Positions 39,540 through 49,600 of a stretch of DNA of 54,460 bases are shown one piece after another. This DNA comes from Oscillospiraceae bacterium (GTDB lineage: Bacteria; Bacillota; Clostridia; Oscillospirales; Oscillospiraceae). Location: positions 1 through 54,460 of the forward strand of contig CADBKF010000014.1 in assembly GCA_902795195.1 (NCBI GenBank). The letters are read 5' to 3'. The notes beneath the pieces are model-generated. The model saw only the letters and a program-made list of their open reading frames with translations. It was not told the origin of the DNA and ran no database searches. Position numbers and translations under genes: made by a program. How positions within the stretch are numbered: position 1 is the stretch's first letter; each line of letters opens with the position of its first letter.

Positions 39540-41750
39540 TCAAGCCTCCGCCCTCCGCAGCCGCCATTTGAGGCCGCTGTAGCGCCGCTGCTTGCGGTCG
39601 TTCTGCACCATGGCGGCAATGACGTTCTCGTCACCCACCACGATCAGCAGCTCCCTGGCCCGGGTGATGGCCGTGTAGAGCACACTGCGCGTCAGCAGAA
39701 ACGGCGAGCCGCGCCCGGCAGAGAGCACCACAGCCCGATATTCGCTGCCCTGGCTCTTGTGGACGGTCATGGCATAGGCCGGCTCCAGCTCGGCGAGCAT
39801 CTCAAAGGGATACTCGGTGATCCGGTCCTCAAAGCGGATGGTCATCTGCTCCTGGGCCTGGTCGATCTCGGTGATCGTGCCGATGTCGCCGTTGAAAATG
39901 CCGGAGCCGAGACCGAGGCCGTCGGCTTTTCGCCATATTATATCATAGTTATTCCGAATTTGCATCACCCGATCGCCCTCTCGGTAAGAAAAATTTCCAT
40001 ATTTTTTCTCTTTTTTTCCAGGCGCGGGCGGGTTGAGCGCGTTTTGAAGCAGCGCGTTGAGCGCCGCGGTGCCGGTCTCGCCCTTTCGGGTCGGGCTGAG
40101 CACCTGGATCTCGCCCGCCGGAATGCCCATATTACCGGGCAACCTTCGGGCACAGAGATCCACGATGGTCTGGGCGATGGTCTCGCCGCTGAGCCTGCGC
40201 AGGAAGAAGAAGTCCCGGTTTTTTTCAGTCAGCGAGGGCATCTGCCCGTGGTTGACCGCGTGGGCGTTCATGACGATCAGACTCTGCTGCGCCTGGCGAA
40301 AAATCTCGGTCAGGCGGACGGTCTCGATGCGCTCGGAGCGAATGAGGTCGGCAAACACATTTCCCGCGCCCACCGAGGGCAGCTGATCGGGGTCGCCCAC
40401 CAAAATCAGCCGGCAGCGGCCCGGCAGCGCCCGCACAAGCGCGTGCATGAGAAGCAGATCGACCATCGAGGTCTCATCCACAATCAGCGCGTCGCACTGC
40501 AGCGGCTCGTCCTCGTCGTGCACAAAGGTCATGTCGCCGGATTCGGGCGAAATGTCGACCTCGAGCATCCGGTGGATCGTCGTGGCGTCCCGTCCGGTCA
40601 GCTCGGACAGGCGCTTGGCCGCGCGTCCGGTGGGCGCAGCCAGCAGGGTCTTGCACTTCATGGCGTCAAACAGATCGAGAATCCCGGCCAGGGTCGTGGT
40701 CTTGCCGGTGCCGGGCCCGCCGGTGACGATGAGCAGTCCCTCGGTTGCGGCGGCGCGGATCGCCTGCCGCTGCTGGGCGGCGTACTCGATGCCGTGGTTC
40801 TGCTCGATCCGGTCGATCAGGCGGTCGATATTCGGCGGCGCTTCCAGCCTGCGCGAGCGCATGGAAAGAAGCCGATGCGTCAGATAGCACTCTGCCTCGT
40901 GAAAGGCCGGCAGATAGGCCGCCCGCAGACCCGCGATCTCGTCCAGCTCTATTCTCCCCTGCTCCTGCAGGCGCTCCGCCCCGGCCTCGATCACGTCGCC
41001 GGGAAGCTCCAGCAGTGCCGCAGTCGCGCCCAGCAGCTTGTCCAGCGGCAAAAAGGTATGGCCGTTGCCCAGATTGTGGGTCAGTTCAAACAGGATGCCC
41101 GCCTCCACGCGGCGCTCATCGTCAGCCAGCGTGCCGCTCTCAAGCGCAAAGGCGTCCACTGCGGCAAAATCCGCGCCGAAATAGCCGTCGGTCAGCAGAT
41201 ACGGATCGTCCGCCAGCGCCTCGCGGGAGAGCTCTCCGTAGACCTTGTAGACCCGCACGGCCAGCTCCGCCGGCAGATGGTGCAGCGTCAGATATTCGAT
41301 CAGCCGCCGCACGCCCACCTGCTTGCAGAAGCTCTCGTGCATCTCATTCGCCTTTTTCGGCGAGATGCCGGGAATCCTGGTCAGCTCCTCCGGGTGGTTT
41401 TCCAGCACGTCGAGCGCGCGGTCGCCGAATTCCGCCACGATTTTGGCGGCGGTCTTTGCGCCGATGCCGCGCACGGCCCGGGAGGAGAGATAGGACAAAA
41501 TCTCGATTCTGGATTCCGGCATGAGCCGCTCCAGATATTCGGCTTCGAACTGCCTGCCGTAGGCCGCGTGGTTGCCCCAGTGGCCGGTGATCAGCAGGCG
41601 CTCGCCCACCGAGGTCATCGGGATCGTCCCGACGACCGTGCACTCCTGCCCGTCCTCGCACTTGAGCTTGAGCACGCAGTAGCCGTTTTCGGGGTTCTGA
41701 AACACCACGGCCTTGACCGCACCGCGCAGGAGGATTGCTTCTTCTTGCAT
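39540..41750 (-). CDS. recD2: RecD2-type (RecD/TraA family) 5'-3' DNA helicase
   Basis: The 736-residue SF1B helicase has an N-terminal OB-like region, a helix-hairpin-helix pair (SRAVRGIGAKTAAKI, LTRIPGISPKKANEM), motif I GGPGTGKTTT near 335, motif II IVDETSMVD near 413, motif III VGDPDQLPSVG near 440, and the C-terminal MTVHKSQGSEY and YTAITRARE. The absence of RecBC partners and the N-terminal extension define RecD2. It acts in replication-fork repair. AAGGAG lies 6 nt before the ATG. It is part of the same transcript as comFC and mreB. Confidence 0.93.
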   Translation of the reverse strand: MQEEAILLRGAVKAVVFQNPENGYCVLKLKCEDGQECTVVGTIPMTSVGERLLITGHWGNHAAYGRQFEAEYLERLMPESRIEILSYLSSRAVRGIGAKTAAKIVAEFGDRALDVLENHPEELTRIPGISPKKANEMHESFCKQVGVRRLIEYLTLHHLPAELAVRVYKVYGELSREALADDPYLLTDGYFGADFAAVDAFALESGTLADDERRVEAGILFELTHNLGNGHTFLPLDKLLGATAALLELPGDVIEAGAERLQEQGRIELDEIAGLRAAYLPAFHEAECYLTHRLLSMRSRRLEAPPNIDRLIDRIEQNHGIEYAAQQRQAIRAAATEGLLIVTGGPGTGKTTTLAGILDLFDAMKCKTLLAAPTGRAAKRLSELTGRDATTIHRMLEVDISPESGDMTFVHDEDEPLQCDALIVDETSMVDLLLMHALVRALPGRCRLILVGDPDQLPSVGAGNVFADLIRSERIETVRLTEIFRQAQQSLIVMNAHAVNHGQMPSLTEKNRDFFFLRRLSGETIAQTIVDLCARRLPGNMGIPAGEIQVLSPTRKGETGTAALNALLQNALNPPAPGKKEKKYGNFSYREGDRVMQIRNNYDIIWRKADGLGLGSGIFNGDIGTITEIDQAQEQMTIRFEDRITEYPFEMLAELEPAYAMTVHKSQGSEYRAVVLSAGRGSPFLLTRSVLYTAITRARELLIVVGDENVIAAMVQNDRKQRRYSGLKWRLRRAEA

Positions 41751-41765
41751 TGCTTGCTCCTTATG

Positions 41766-42101
41766 TCAGTCTTTCGCTTCGTACCGCAGGCGGTCTTGCA
41801 GCGCCTGCGGCTGGCACAGTTCGATGGATGAGTCCAGCGTGGTCATGAGCCCGGCCAGCCTTCTCCCCTCTTCACTCAGGCCGCTGTCCACCAGCAGCAG
41901 CGGCTGCTGCAGCGCGCCGATGCTGCGCAGCAGCAGATACGCCCGGCAGTCCTGCTCCATCGTATCCCCGTCGCCGCGGCACGGCAGCACCAAAAAGCTC
42001 TGCTTTGTCTGCATCGGCAGCAGCAGCCGGGCCAGCAGCAGCCAGCACAAAACCAGCACCGCCGCAGCGCCCAGCGTGCACAGGAGGATTTCTCCCACCA
42101 T
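41766..42101 (-). CDS. Small single-TM protein, unknown function
   Basis: The 111-residue product has one N-terminal TM helix (about 4-29), then a soluble alpha/beta domain of ~80 residues: SFLVLPCRGDGDTMEQDCRAY near 35-55 and LLLVDSGLSEEGRRLAGL near 68-85. I do not recognise it; the strand-helix pattern hints at a small Rossmann-like unit. GGAGG precedes the ATG. It lies between luxC and recD2 in the same operon. Confidence 0.65.
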   Translation of the reverse strand: MVGEILLCTLGAAAVLVLCWLLLARLLLPMQTKQSFLVLPCRGDGDTMEQDCRAYLLLRSIGALQQPLLLVDSGLSEEGRRLAGLMTTLDSSIELCQPQALQDRLRYEAKD

Positions 42102-42134
42102 TCTCGCACCTCCCTTTGCCCATGCTATGCAGGC

Positions 42135-43415
42135 TCAGGTCTGTGCGTTCACAATTCTCATATATCGCCGCAGCGGATAGTCGCCGTCGTGCGCTTCGCC
42201 GGCAAAACTCGCGGACATGTCCCCGGCTCTGGTGATGCGCACCACGCCGCTTCTGGCCAGCAGCGCGGTCAACTCTGCGCGCTCTTCTTCCCGGCAGATC
42301 AGGCCCGCCGTCTGCAGATAGTTCTTGTGCTTTCGCAGCGCAGCGATCAGCTGCCCGCGCGGCAGGCGCTTGACCGGGCAGCCGCAGATCTGGTCTGATA
42401 GCTGCAGCTCGCGATCCTCTGCCGGCCGCAGGCTGCAGAATGCACTCTGATACGGCGCAGCCGTTCCGCCTTCCAGATAGCCCTCCAGCCGCCGGGTGTA
42501 TTGCAGCAGCGTGCGCTCTGCGGCCGCATCCACCGACTGCGGCAGATGCCGCTCGGCAGTGGCCTCCAGAATCGGCAAAAACACATCGCAGAAGGCGCTG
42601 ATCTGCTGCATATCCTCCGTGTCAAGGAAGATCGTCTGGCAGGAGCTGCACAGCAGCTGTCGCGTGGTCACGATATGTTCGGCCAGCTGCCGAAGCTCGT
42701 CCTCCGTATAGCCGGACAGATAGGCAAAGCTCAGCTTGTGGCCCCACTCGATCAGCCGGGTCCCGGGCGCGGCAAGTCGCCGGGCTGCGGTCACAGCCGC
42801 GTCGCCGCCCCAGACCACCACACCGTCCGAGCGCGCAGCCAGCGCGGTCAGCGCGGATAGATCGGACGAGGGCGTGTCGAACACATAGAGAAACGGCGCG
42901 ATCTCGGGCGCCATCTTGATCAGCTCGGTCAAAATCTTGAGCGTCAGGCCGTTGTCGGCCTGAGGCAGCTTGAGCAGGTTGATGTTGCCCGTGAGCAGCC
43001 CCTCGGCCACGCTGAAGGCCGGCAGGCCGTCCACATTTCCGGCGGAGATGTGCAGCAGCACGCCCAAGGGCATCGCCTTGACGCGAAGCGGCTGCATCCC
43101 GAAAGGCGGCTGCGTTGTGTAATCATCGATAAAATCGCTTCCAAGCTCCGTGCGGAGCTTAAATTCCAGGTAAGCCCGGCTGAGCATTTGCACGGCCTGG
43201 GCCTTGTAGGACATGGCGTTGTCTATCGGCAGCGCTGCAATATCCTCGTCAAATTCGCCGTCCGCCACGCGCCTGCCGAGGCGGTCGATGGCGTCGATCA
43301 CCGTTTCGCGGGAGAGCGTCTTCTCTGAGAGCGTGCGGCTGATCGCGTCCTCGAGTCCTGCGAGGATCTCCGCCTGGGCGCTTGTTTCATAAATCCTGCC
43401 GTTTGCCAGAATCAT
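42135..43415 (-). CDS. luxC: LuxC-like acyl-CoA/acyl-protein reductase
   Basis: The 426-residue product is an aldehyde-dehydrogenase-fold LuxC (PF05893 type). It has PLGVLLHISAGNVDGLPAFSV near 116, LKLPQADNGL near 148, VVWGGDAAV near 198, and the probable catalytic Cys in TTRQLLCSSCQTIFLD near 250-265. LuxC reduces an enzyme-bound or CoA-bound acyl group to the aldehyde with NADPH. Its ATG overlaps the LuxE stop (ATGA), so the two are made together. There is no luciferase gene, so the aldehyde must serve another purpose. Confidence 0.82.
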   Translation of the reverse strand: MILANGRIYETSAQAEILAGLEDAISRTLSEKTLSRETVIDAIDRLGRRVADGEFDEDIAALPIDNAMSYKAQAVQMLSRAYLEFKLRTELGSDFIDDYTTQPPFGMQPLRVKAMPLGVLLHISAGNVDGLPAFSVAEGLLTGNINLLKLPQADNGLTLKILTELIKMAPEIAPFLYVFDTPSSDLSALTALAARSDGVVVWGGDAAVTAARRLAAPGTRLIEWGHKLSFAYLSGYTEDELRQLAEHIVTTRQLLCSSCQTIFLDTEDMQQISAFCDVFLPILEATAERHLPQSVDAAAERTLLQYTRRLEGYLEGGTAAPYQSAFCSLRPAEDRELQLSDQICGCPVKRLPRGQLIAALRKHKNYLQTAGLICREEERAELTALLARSGVVRITRAGDMSASFAGEAHDGDYPLRRYMRIVNAQT

Positions 43416-44545
43416 AGGCGCACCTCCGCAAGCTGCTCGGCTGCGCCGGCGGCGCAGGTCTTGATCTCGTGCAGGCCGACCCGGCCCAAAATCTCCAGAT
43501 ACGGCGTTTTGAGGCCGCAGCCGCAGTCCGCCCCGTCGTGCAGCACGCCCAGATCGTCGGTCATGACGCTGAGCAGCGGCACCGCCTGGATGAGCGGCGT
43601 GGTCAGATTGACCAGCCCCGCCTTTCCGCGCTCAAGCGGCTGCAGGGTCGTCGGGTCGCGGATGATCACGCGGCTGTAGATCGGCACGTGGAAGTGGTGG
43701 CGCTCGCAGTCGCAGTACAGGATCGGGTGCTCCACCGCGCCGTAGAACTCCACAACGTCGGTATCCGCCAGGCCGAACACCTGCTTTGCAAGCGCGTAGA
43801 ACTGCGCCTTGTCCACCTGCTCGGCGTAAAACTGCTTCCAGCCTCCGCCGAGCATCAGCTTGGAGCCCTTGGGCAGCTGTACGCAGCGGCCCTCCTCCGC
43901 CATCTTCTGCATCAAAAACCAGGTATAGGACGGAAAGCCCATGAAGCGCAGCGGAAACCTGGACCGGCTGTGCCGCTCGACGGCGCGGATGACACCGTCA
44001 AGATCCAGCTGATACCCGCCGTCACGCCATACCAGGGCGTAGGTCCGGCTGAGGGCCGGGGTGAACATGGTGGCGCCGAAGGCCGTCTTGGCCGCACCCA
44101 TCGTGTTGCCCCGGTGGGGCTGATAGCCCAGCACCACATAGTGACAGGGCCGAACGGAAAACAAATGCCGCAGCTTTGACACCCGCAGCACCATGTTCAG
44201 CATGGCGAGCAGATCGCCCAGCGTGAAGCCCACCTCGCTGGCGGTCCCGCTGGTGCCAGAGGAGGTCGCTTTGATCAGCATTTTCCGCCGCGGAACCGAA
44301 AACAGCCGGTGCCGCTTGAGCAGCAGCGTCGGCAGAAACGGCAGCCGCGCAAGCGCGTCCGGGTCCGTCAGCGCTTCGGGCGAAAAGCCCATGCCGTCCA
44401 GCATGCGCCGGTAGCCCGGGCAGTGCTCGTATTGGTATCTGCAGTTTTCCCGCATGGCTGTGAGAAACAGCGCATCGGTCTGCTCGCCGGCATAGGCGTC
44501 CGGCACGGCGATCAAGGCCCGCCTGGCCCGCGTCAATCGGCTCAT
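43412..44545 (-). CDS. luxE: LuxE-like acyl-protein synthetase (acid-AMP ligase)
   Basis: The 377-residue adenylate-forming enzyme of the LuxE type (PF04443) has the AMP-binding P-loop KATSSGTSGTASEVGF near 90-106, LGGGWKQFY near 238, VEFYGAVEHPILYCDC near 268 and a C-terminal TDDLGVLHDGADCGCG near 325. LuxE activates a free carboxylic acid with ATP, takes it onto a Cys and hands it to LuxC. The start MSRLTRAR overlaps the upstream stop by 4 bp and has GAGGTGG before it. The acid substrate is unknown. Confidence 0.8.
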   Translation of the reverse strand: MSRLTRARRALIAVPDAYAGEQTDALFLTAMRENCRYQYEHCPGYRRMLDGMGFSPEALTDPDALARLPFLPTLLLKRHRLFSVPRRKMLIKATSSGTSGTASEVGFTLGDLLAMLNMVLRVSKLRHLFSVRPCHYVVLGYQPHRGNTMGAAKTAFGATMFTPALSRTYALVWRDGGYQLDLDGVIRAVERHSRSRFPLRFMGFPSYTWFLMQKMAEEGRCVQLPKGSKLMLGGGWKQFYAEQVDKAQFYALAKQVFGLADTDVVEFYGAVEHPILYCDCERHHFHVPIYSRVIIRDPTTLQPLERGKAGLVNLTTPLIQAVPLLSVMTDDLGVLHDGADCGCGLKTPYLEILGRVGLHEIKTCAAGAAEQLAEVRL

Positions 44546-45588
44546 AAAAACCACCTCTGTATCTGGGCGGCAAAGCGCGTCGTCTTCTCCTCGATCCCGG
44601 GCAGGCGCAGCGCCTCGCCGGGGTCGTTTGCTGTCTCGATCAGGCAAAAGCGCGGGGGCAGCGAGAATGCCTTGTTCAGGCACAGGGCGCCCAGAAGCTG
44701 CTGCGCCACAATATCGCCGCCGGAATATCCGGAAACCACCACGGCATACAGCGAGCGCCCGTAGAGAGCGTTGCTGACCGTGAGGCTCGTCATACGGTTG
44801 ATGAAGGCCATGATATTGGCCCCGACCGCGTCGTTGTAGTTTGGGCAAAGCAGCAGCAGGCCGTCCGAGCGCAGCAGTGCCGGCAGCACCTGCTCGTTGA
44901 TGGCGCCGCCGTAGAAGCAGCTGCCCTGCGCGGCATAGTGCGAGCAGACCTTGAACGAGCAGCCCCGGCAGTCGTGGATCGTCCCGTTTCGCAGGGAGAT
45001 CGTCTCAAGCTCGATGCCGGCAAGTTGCGCGGCCACGCGCTCGCCCAGCGCGAGCGTGTTGGAGGTGCTGCGGTCCGAGGCGTGCAGCATCAGAAGGCGC
45101 GGCTGCGCCTTTTTCGGCGGGGCAAAGCTGCACAGGCGTTCGATCAGCGCCTCGAGCGCAAAGCGGTAAGTCGCCTCGAGGCTCTCCAGGCCGTGCTTTT
45201 TCTGCAGCACCGCGAGGTTTCGCAGCGAGCCCGTCGCCTCCACCAGCGGCTTGCCCGGAAAGGCACAGCCGGCCAGATTGGCGGCAAAAATGAGCCGCCG
45301 GGCGATGTCCTTGGTGTCAAGCTCCGTTGTCCCGTCGATCACGACGGCGGCGCGGGCGCCCTCCAGGCAGTCGGACCGCTGCCGCAGGCTGCGCAGCAGT
45401 GTGCTGAGCACCTCGCTCTGCCCCCATTCGTCGACCGCGACGCAGAACAGCAGGGTCCGGTTGTTCAGATCCAGCATGGGGAGCGCAGCGGCCGGGTGCT
45501 GCTCGGCCGCCCGCAGCGCAGGGATCGTATCCAGCATCCCGCGCAGGCGCTCGCTCATGCCGCAGTGAAGCAGTGTCAAAGTCTGCAT
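44542..45588 (-). CDS. Two-domain flavodoxin-like protein with iron-sulfur-flavoprotein Cys motif
   Basis: The 348-residue product has an N-terminal ~150-residue alpha/beta domain and a C-terminal NADPH-dependent FMN-reductase/flavodoxin domain: PRLLMLHASDRSTSNTLAL near 165, LLCPNYNDAVGANIMAFINR near 255. Between them CRGCSFKVCSHYAAQGSC gives a CxxCxxxxCx7C arrangement like that binding 4Fe-4S in iron-sulfur flavoproteins. It probably moves electrons between a flavin and a cluster. MQTLTL was chosen over the ATG at 45600 because GGGAAG and AAAGGG lie at better spacing. It overlaps genes on both sides. Confidence 0.7.
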   Translation of the reverse strand: MQTLTLLHCGMSERLRGMLDTIPALRAAEQHPAAALPMLDLNNRTLLFCVAVDEWGQSEVLSTLLRSLRQRSDCLEGARAAVVIDGTTELDTKDIARRLIFAANLAGCAFPGKPLVEATGSLRNLAVLQKKHGLESLEATYRFALEALIERLCSFAPPKKAQPRLLMLHASDRSTSNTLALGERVAAQLAGIELETISLRNGTIHDCRGCSFKVCSHYAAQGSCFYGGAINEQVLPALLRSDGLLLLCPNYNDAVGANIMAFINRMTSLTVSNALYGRSLYAVVVSGYSGGDIVAQQLLGALCLNKAFSLPPRFCLIETANDPGEALRLPGIEEKTTRFAAQIQRWFL

Positions 45589-46625
45589 GATGCTTCCCAT
45601 CCCTTTAGGTCGGAAATTGTCTGTTCGATGCGCGCATGCAGCGGTTGCGGCAGCGCGGACAGCCCTTCCTGCATGGCCGGCACCGGCCCGGCCTCGGTCC
45701 AGATCAGCCGGCGGCCAAAGAAAATGCCGTCCATCGCCGCGGCCCCGTAGAAGGGCTTTCCGCGGATCAGATTCAAAATGGAAATTGCCGCCGAGGACAG
45801 CGCCGGTGCAATATAGGGCTTGAAGCCCAGGTCTCTCAGCGCGTGGTTCGCCGTTACGGTCTGCTGCGTGAGCCGCTCAGAGAGCGCCTCGTCGTAGTTT
45901 TGTAAGTCATTTGCAACGATGAGACCCTTGCCGTGCGGGCCGAAGACCTCGATTGTCTCCTCCGGCAGGCCCTGCAGCCGGGCATAGTAGCGGGCTCTTG
46001 CCGCCATGACGCCGAGGCCGAAGCCGACGACCTGCTCCGGAAGCAGGCCCTTCCAGTCGTATTGCCCGGCTTCATCCCGGTTCGACTGCAGGAATACGCA
46101 GCGCGAAAGCAGATCCACCGGATCGGAGATCTGGCAGAACAGGCCGGTAAAGCCGCTTGCTCTCGCCTGTTTTGTGTATTGCTTCAAAAGCTCCCGGTTG
46201 CCCTCAAACTGCACCAGCCGCATATCTCCCTGTGCGCCGACCGGCGGCACGCCGCGGCTGGCGGCAAAGAGGAACAGATCGCAATCAAAGAGCCGGTCGG
46301 GCGCGCGCGGCACGATGCGCGGCGTCGGCCGCTCGAGCACCTGACCCAGCTCCATGCAGTAGCGCTCAATGAGCGGCTCGTAGGGATCGTAAATGCCGAT
46401 CTCGTCGATCTCGCTGCCCAGGAGCTTGAGCGCCGTGAGCAGCGTACCGCCCACGTCTCCAAGGCCGACCAGCGTCAGCCTCAGGCCGGTCTGTCCGGGC
46501 TTCGGCAGCCGCGCGGCGCGCGCTTCAATGTCGGGGAAGGCGCGATTGCAGCAAAGCGTCTCCCCTTCCCGCCAAATGCTGCGGGAAGCGAAGGGATCGC
46601 GCTCAAAAAAACGAATCTGACTCAT
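45576..46625 (-). CDS. LDH/MDH-family NAD(P)-dependent dehydrogenase-like protein
   Basis: The 349-residue product keeps the 2-hydroxyacid dehydrogenase layout: an extra ~48-residue N-terminus, the Rossmann loop LVGLGDVGGTLL near 51, SDPVDLLSRCVF near 165, RARYY near 208 and the catalytic-type His in VFGPHGKGL near 227. It is clearly divergent from true lactate or malate dehydrogenases, so the substrate is open. The ATG overlaps the stop of the giant gene (ATGA), with GGAGG 8 nt upstream. Confidence 0.7.
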   Translation of the reverse strand: MSQIRFFERDPFASRSIWREGETLCCNRAFPDIEARAARLPKPGQTGLRLTLVGLGDVGGTLLTALKLLGSEIDEIGIYDPYEPLIERYCMELGQVLERPTPRIVPRAPDRLFDCDLFLFAASRGVPPVGAQGDMRLVQFEGNRELLKQYTKQARASGFTGLFCQISDPVDLLSRCVFLQSNRDEAGQYDWKGLLPEQVVGFGLGVMAARARYYARLQGLPEETIEVFGPHGKGLIVANDLQNYDEALSERLTQQTVTANHALRDLGFKPYIAPALSSAAISILNLIRGKPFYGAAAMDGIFFGRRLIWTEAGPVPAMQEGLSALPQPLHARIEQTISDLKGWEASCRL

Positions 46626-49600
46626 AACGTCGTCCTCCGCAGTCGCAGGAAGGTCCGGATATCGTCCTCCAGGTAGCTTGACGGCAGCGCGCTGAGATCA
46701 TAGCGCAGCTGCTTGCCCCGATAGGGCGCCCGGGGCCGGAGGAAGGCCTCCGTCAGCCGGCCGATCGTCAGCGGCGTTGCAAATTCGCGCTGATGGCAGT
46801 GCTCCATGGCCAGCAGGATCTGCCCGGCGTTCTCCAGGGCGGTCTGCGAAAGCTGCCAGATCATCTGCTCGGAGGCGCCGCGCAGATAGTCCGGATAGGT
46901 GTAGGGCAAAATCAGGTTGGCTGTCGGCAGCAGCCCGTCAAAGGGCGCCGTGTCGCTCACGCTGTCGCCGCCGATGAAGGGATAGAGCAGGCTTTCGTTG
47001 AACCAGTATTGCAGGTTGGGGATAAAATACTCGCAGTCGACCTGCCGACGCTCGAGCTCCATAAGGTCGCGTCCGCGCCCGGAGAGAATGCCCACAATGA
47101 GCTGCTGGATCTCCAGCTGCTCCTGTCGGAAGATGCGGTCGAGCTTTTCGATGCGGTAGCCCTTGTGCAGCAGGTCGTCCACCAGGATGACCGGCCGGTG
47201 GAAGGACCGGATCGTGCGGACCTGGCCCGGCAGATCGGAATAGCCCGGGAAGGCCCGGATGCTGAAGTGGTAGATGTCGTTTTCATAGGTTTTATCCACG
47301 TGCAGGCTCTTTGTCACAATGTTCGGCACGATCTCACCGGAGAGAATGTTGCCGTAGGGCACGCACATGCTTTGCCCCAGGAGCCTGGCCTCTTTGCAGC
47401 CGTCCACGCCGCCGGCCTGCCGCACGCGCTCCATGAGCGCGCTGTCGAGCAGCTCTGCATCAAAGCTCAGCAGCAGCGTGCCCGGGAAGAGCGCACAGAT
47501 CGCTCTGCGCAGCAGCGGTCTGGTCCGCTGCACCGCCGCGGTGACCTCGCTGTCGCTGCGGTGGGGCTCCTTGAGCCGCCGCAGCACATCCTGGATCAGC
47601 ACGTTCGGCGTGCGCATGTCGACCATGAACACCGTTTCCTGCCCCGGTACGGGGACAAAGCCCAGCTGCAGAAGCGTCTGCTCCAGCCAGGGCTCTCCGT
47701 CGCTGCAGCAGATGGCGTAGGTGTGATCGTCCGTCAGGCAGCGAGAGAGCAGCTCGTTGATCGCCAGACGCGCATCCGGCTGCTCTGCCCCGGGAGCAAG
47801 CCTCACCTGCTCGAGCAGCAGGATGCGGCCCGAGGTGTGCCGCCGAAGGTACTCCGCCGAAGCAACCGAGCCCAGCACGCCGTAAAGCTCGGTGCCGCGG
47901 ATCGTGCGTCCCTTGGCCTCCGCCCGCACAGCGCCGTCGCTGCGCCGCAGGACTGCAGCCTCAAACGAGCTCCCATTCTGATCAAAGCGCAGCGCGGTTT
48001 CCTGCCGCTGGAGCGTGTGCTTGAACTGCGGCGTGCGCAGATACAGCTTCTGCTCGTAGATATAGTTCTGCACCATGGGGTCGACCAGCATGGAGATGTC
48101 CATATTCTGGTCCACATATTCGCGGATGCGGGTGGAGCTGACGGTCTCGTAAAATTCCGGCAGCGTGAGCAGCATGCATTTGCCGCGGATCTTCGCGCGC
48201 AGCTGCGCCGGGTCCACCGCGCTGCCGCGCAGGAAGATGATGTGATTGTATTCCGCCGCGCCGCCCGTCTGCGTGTTGCGGTAGGCCGAGGCGTTAGCAA
48301 TGACGTCGCTGCCTGTGACCAAATAGAGCTCCCGCCCTTCAAACAGCCGGCGCAGCTGCGCCAGCTCCTGCGGAAAGGCGATGTTGACCGGGATCTCATC
48401 CGGGAACAGGTAGACGTCCATCTGGTTTGCCACGCTCATTGCGGCGATCTGCCGGCGAAGCAGCTTGGGGATCGCGAGCTTGCTCCAGGAGAACTCGTCG
48501 ATGGCCAGATAGACCTCAAAGCCGAGGCTGCGGATCTCCTCTACAATACGCTTGTGTCCAATGGTAAAGGGATCAAAGGTGCCTGGGAAGAAAGCCACAG
48601 GCTTCCGTTTGGCGCGCGTGAAATCAGCGCCGTCCACGCGGCACTCCACCAAAAAACGGTAGAGCCGGTTGAGCATCGCGGCCTTGGTAAAGAAGGTAAA
48701 GCGGCCCGCGCGCGGCTCTGCCAGAAGCGTCAGCAGCTTTTTGCCGATCCGGGCGCACCAGGCCCGGCGGCGCTCGGCAGGGATTTTCTCGTTCGCCAGG
48801 ACCTCCTCGCACAGGACGGTCAGCGCGGTCTCATGGATGGTGTCGTTGTAGTGGCTCACGCCGGCCAGCAGCAGGCCCAGAAGCTGCTCGCTGCGGTGCT
48901 CGTCCTCCGGGCGAAGCGATTCGAGCAGCTTGCTCACCGTGAGCAGGCAGGCCGTGGCCGTGCGCACCGAGGACTGCCGGATGTGGCCCTCGAGAAATTC
49001 CAGGCACTCGCTGAGCTCCTTGTCCGGCAGCTTTGCAATCATCACGCCCAGGTAGCGCGGGATGTAGGCCGAGATCTCATCCTGTCCGGTCTCGAGCTCG
49101 CGCATGAGATCCACGATGATCTCGTTCTGCTCGACGAGCGAAAGCCGGTCCTGCATGCGCATCAGGCAGCGCCCGGCCCGCTCGCGCACCGGCAGGTGCT
49201 CACTCACGGAGAGCAGATTGGAAAAGTGCATCGCCGTGTGGAAGGCGTGCTCGGGGTGCAGGTCGAGATCGTCGAGCAGCGCGTCGATCTGCGTGAGCTT
49301 CACCATCCAGTGCACGGCGTTTTTGAGGTTGCTCAGATAGAGCTGCGCCACCGGCAGCTCCAAAGGCCGCGGCGTAAGGTCCAGACACCGGCGCACGCGG
49401 TTTTCAAAGTAGCGCACCGCGTGCGAGGTGCTGTCGGGAAATGCCTCCATCTGCAGGCGCAGCGCATCGAGGTCCTCCGCATAGCCGCTCAGCGTCTCCA
49501 GGCGGCGCAGCAAAAGCACCTGCAGCGGCTCATCTGCCGTCGGCAGCAGGGCGGCAAACTGCCGCGTGAGCGCCTGCACGCGCTGCTTCGGCAGCTTTTC

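Noticed and set aside
42135..44545. Bioluminescence operon
   Set aside because: luxC and luxE types are present, but no luciferase alpha/beta subunits or luxD transferase occur in the window.
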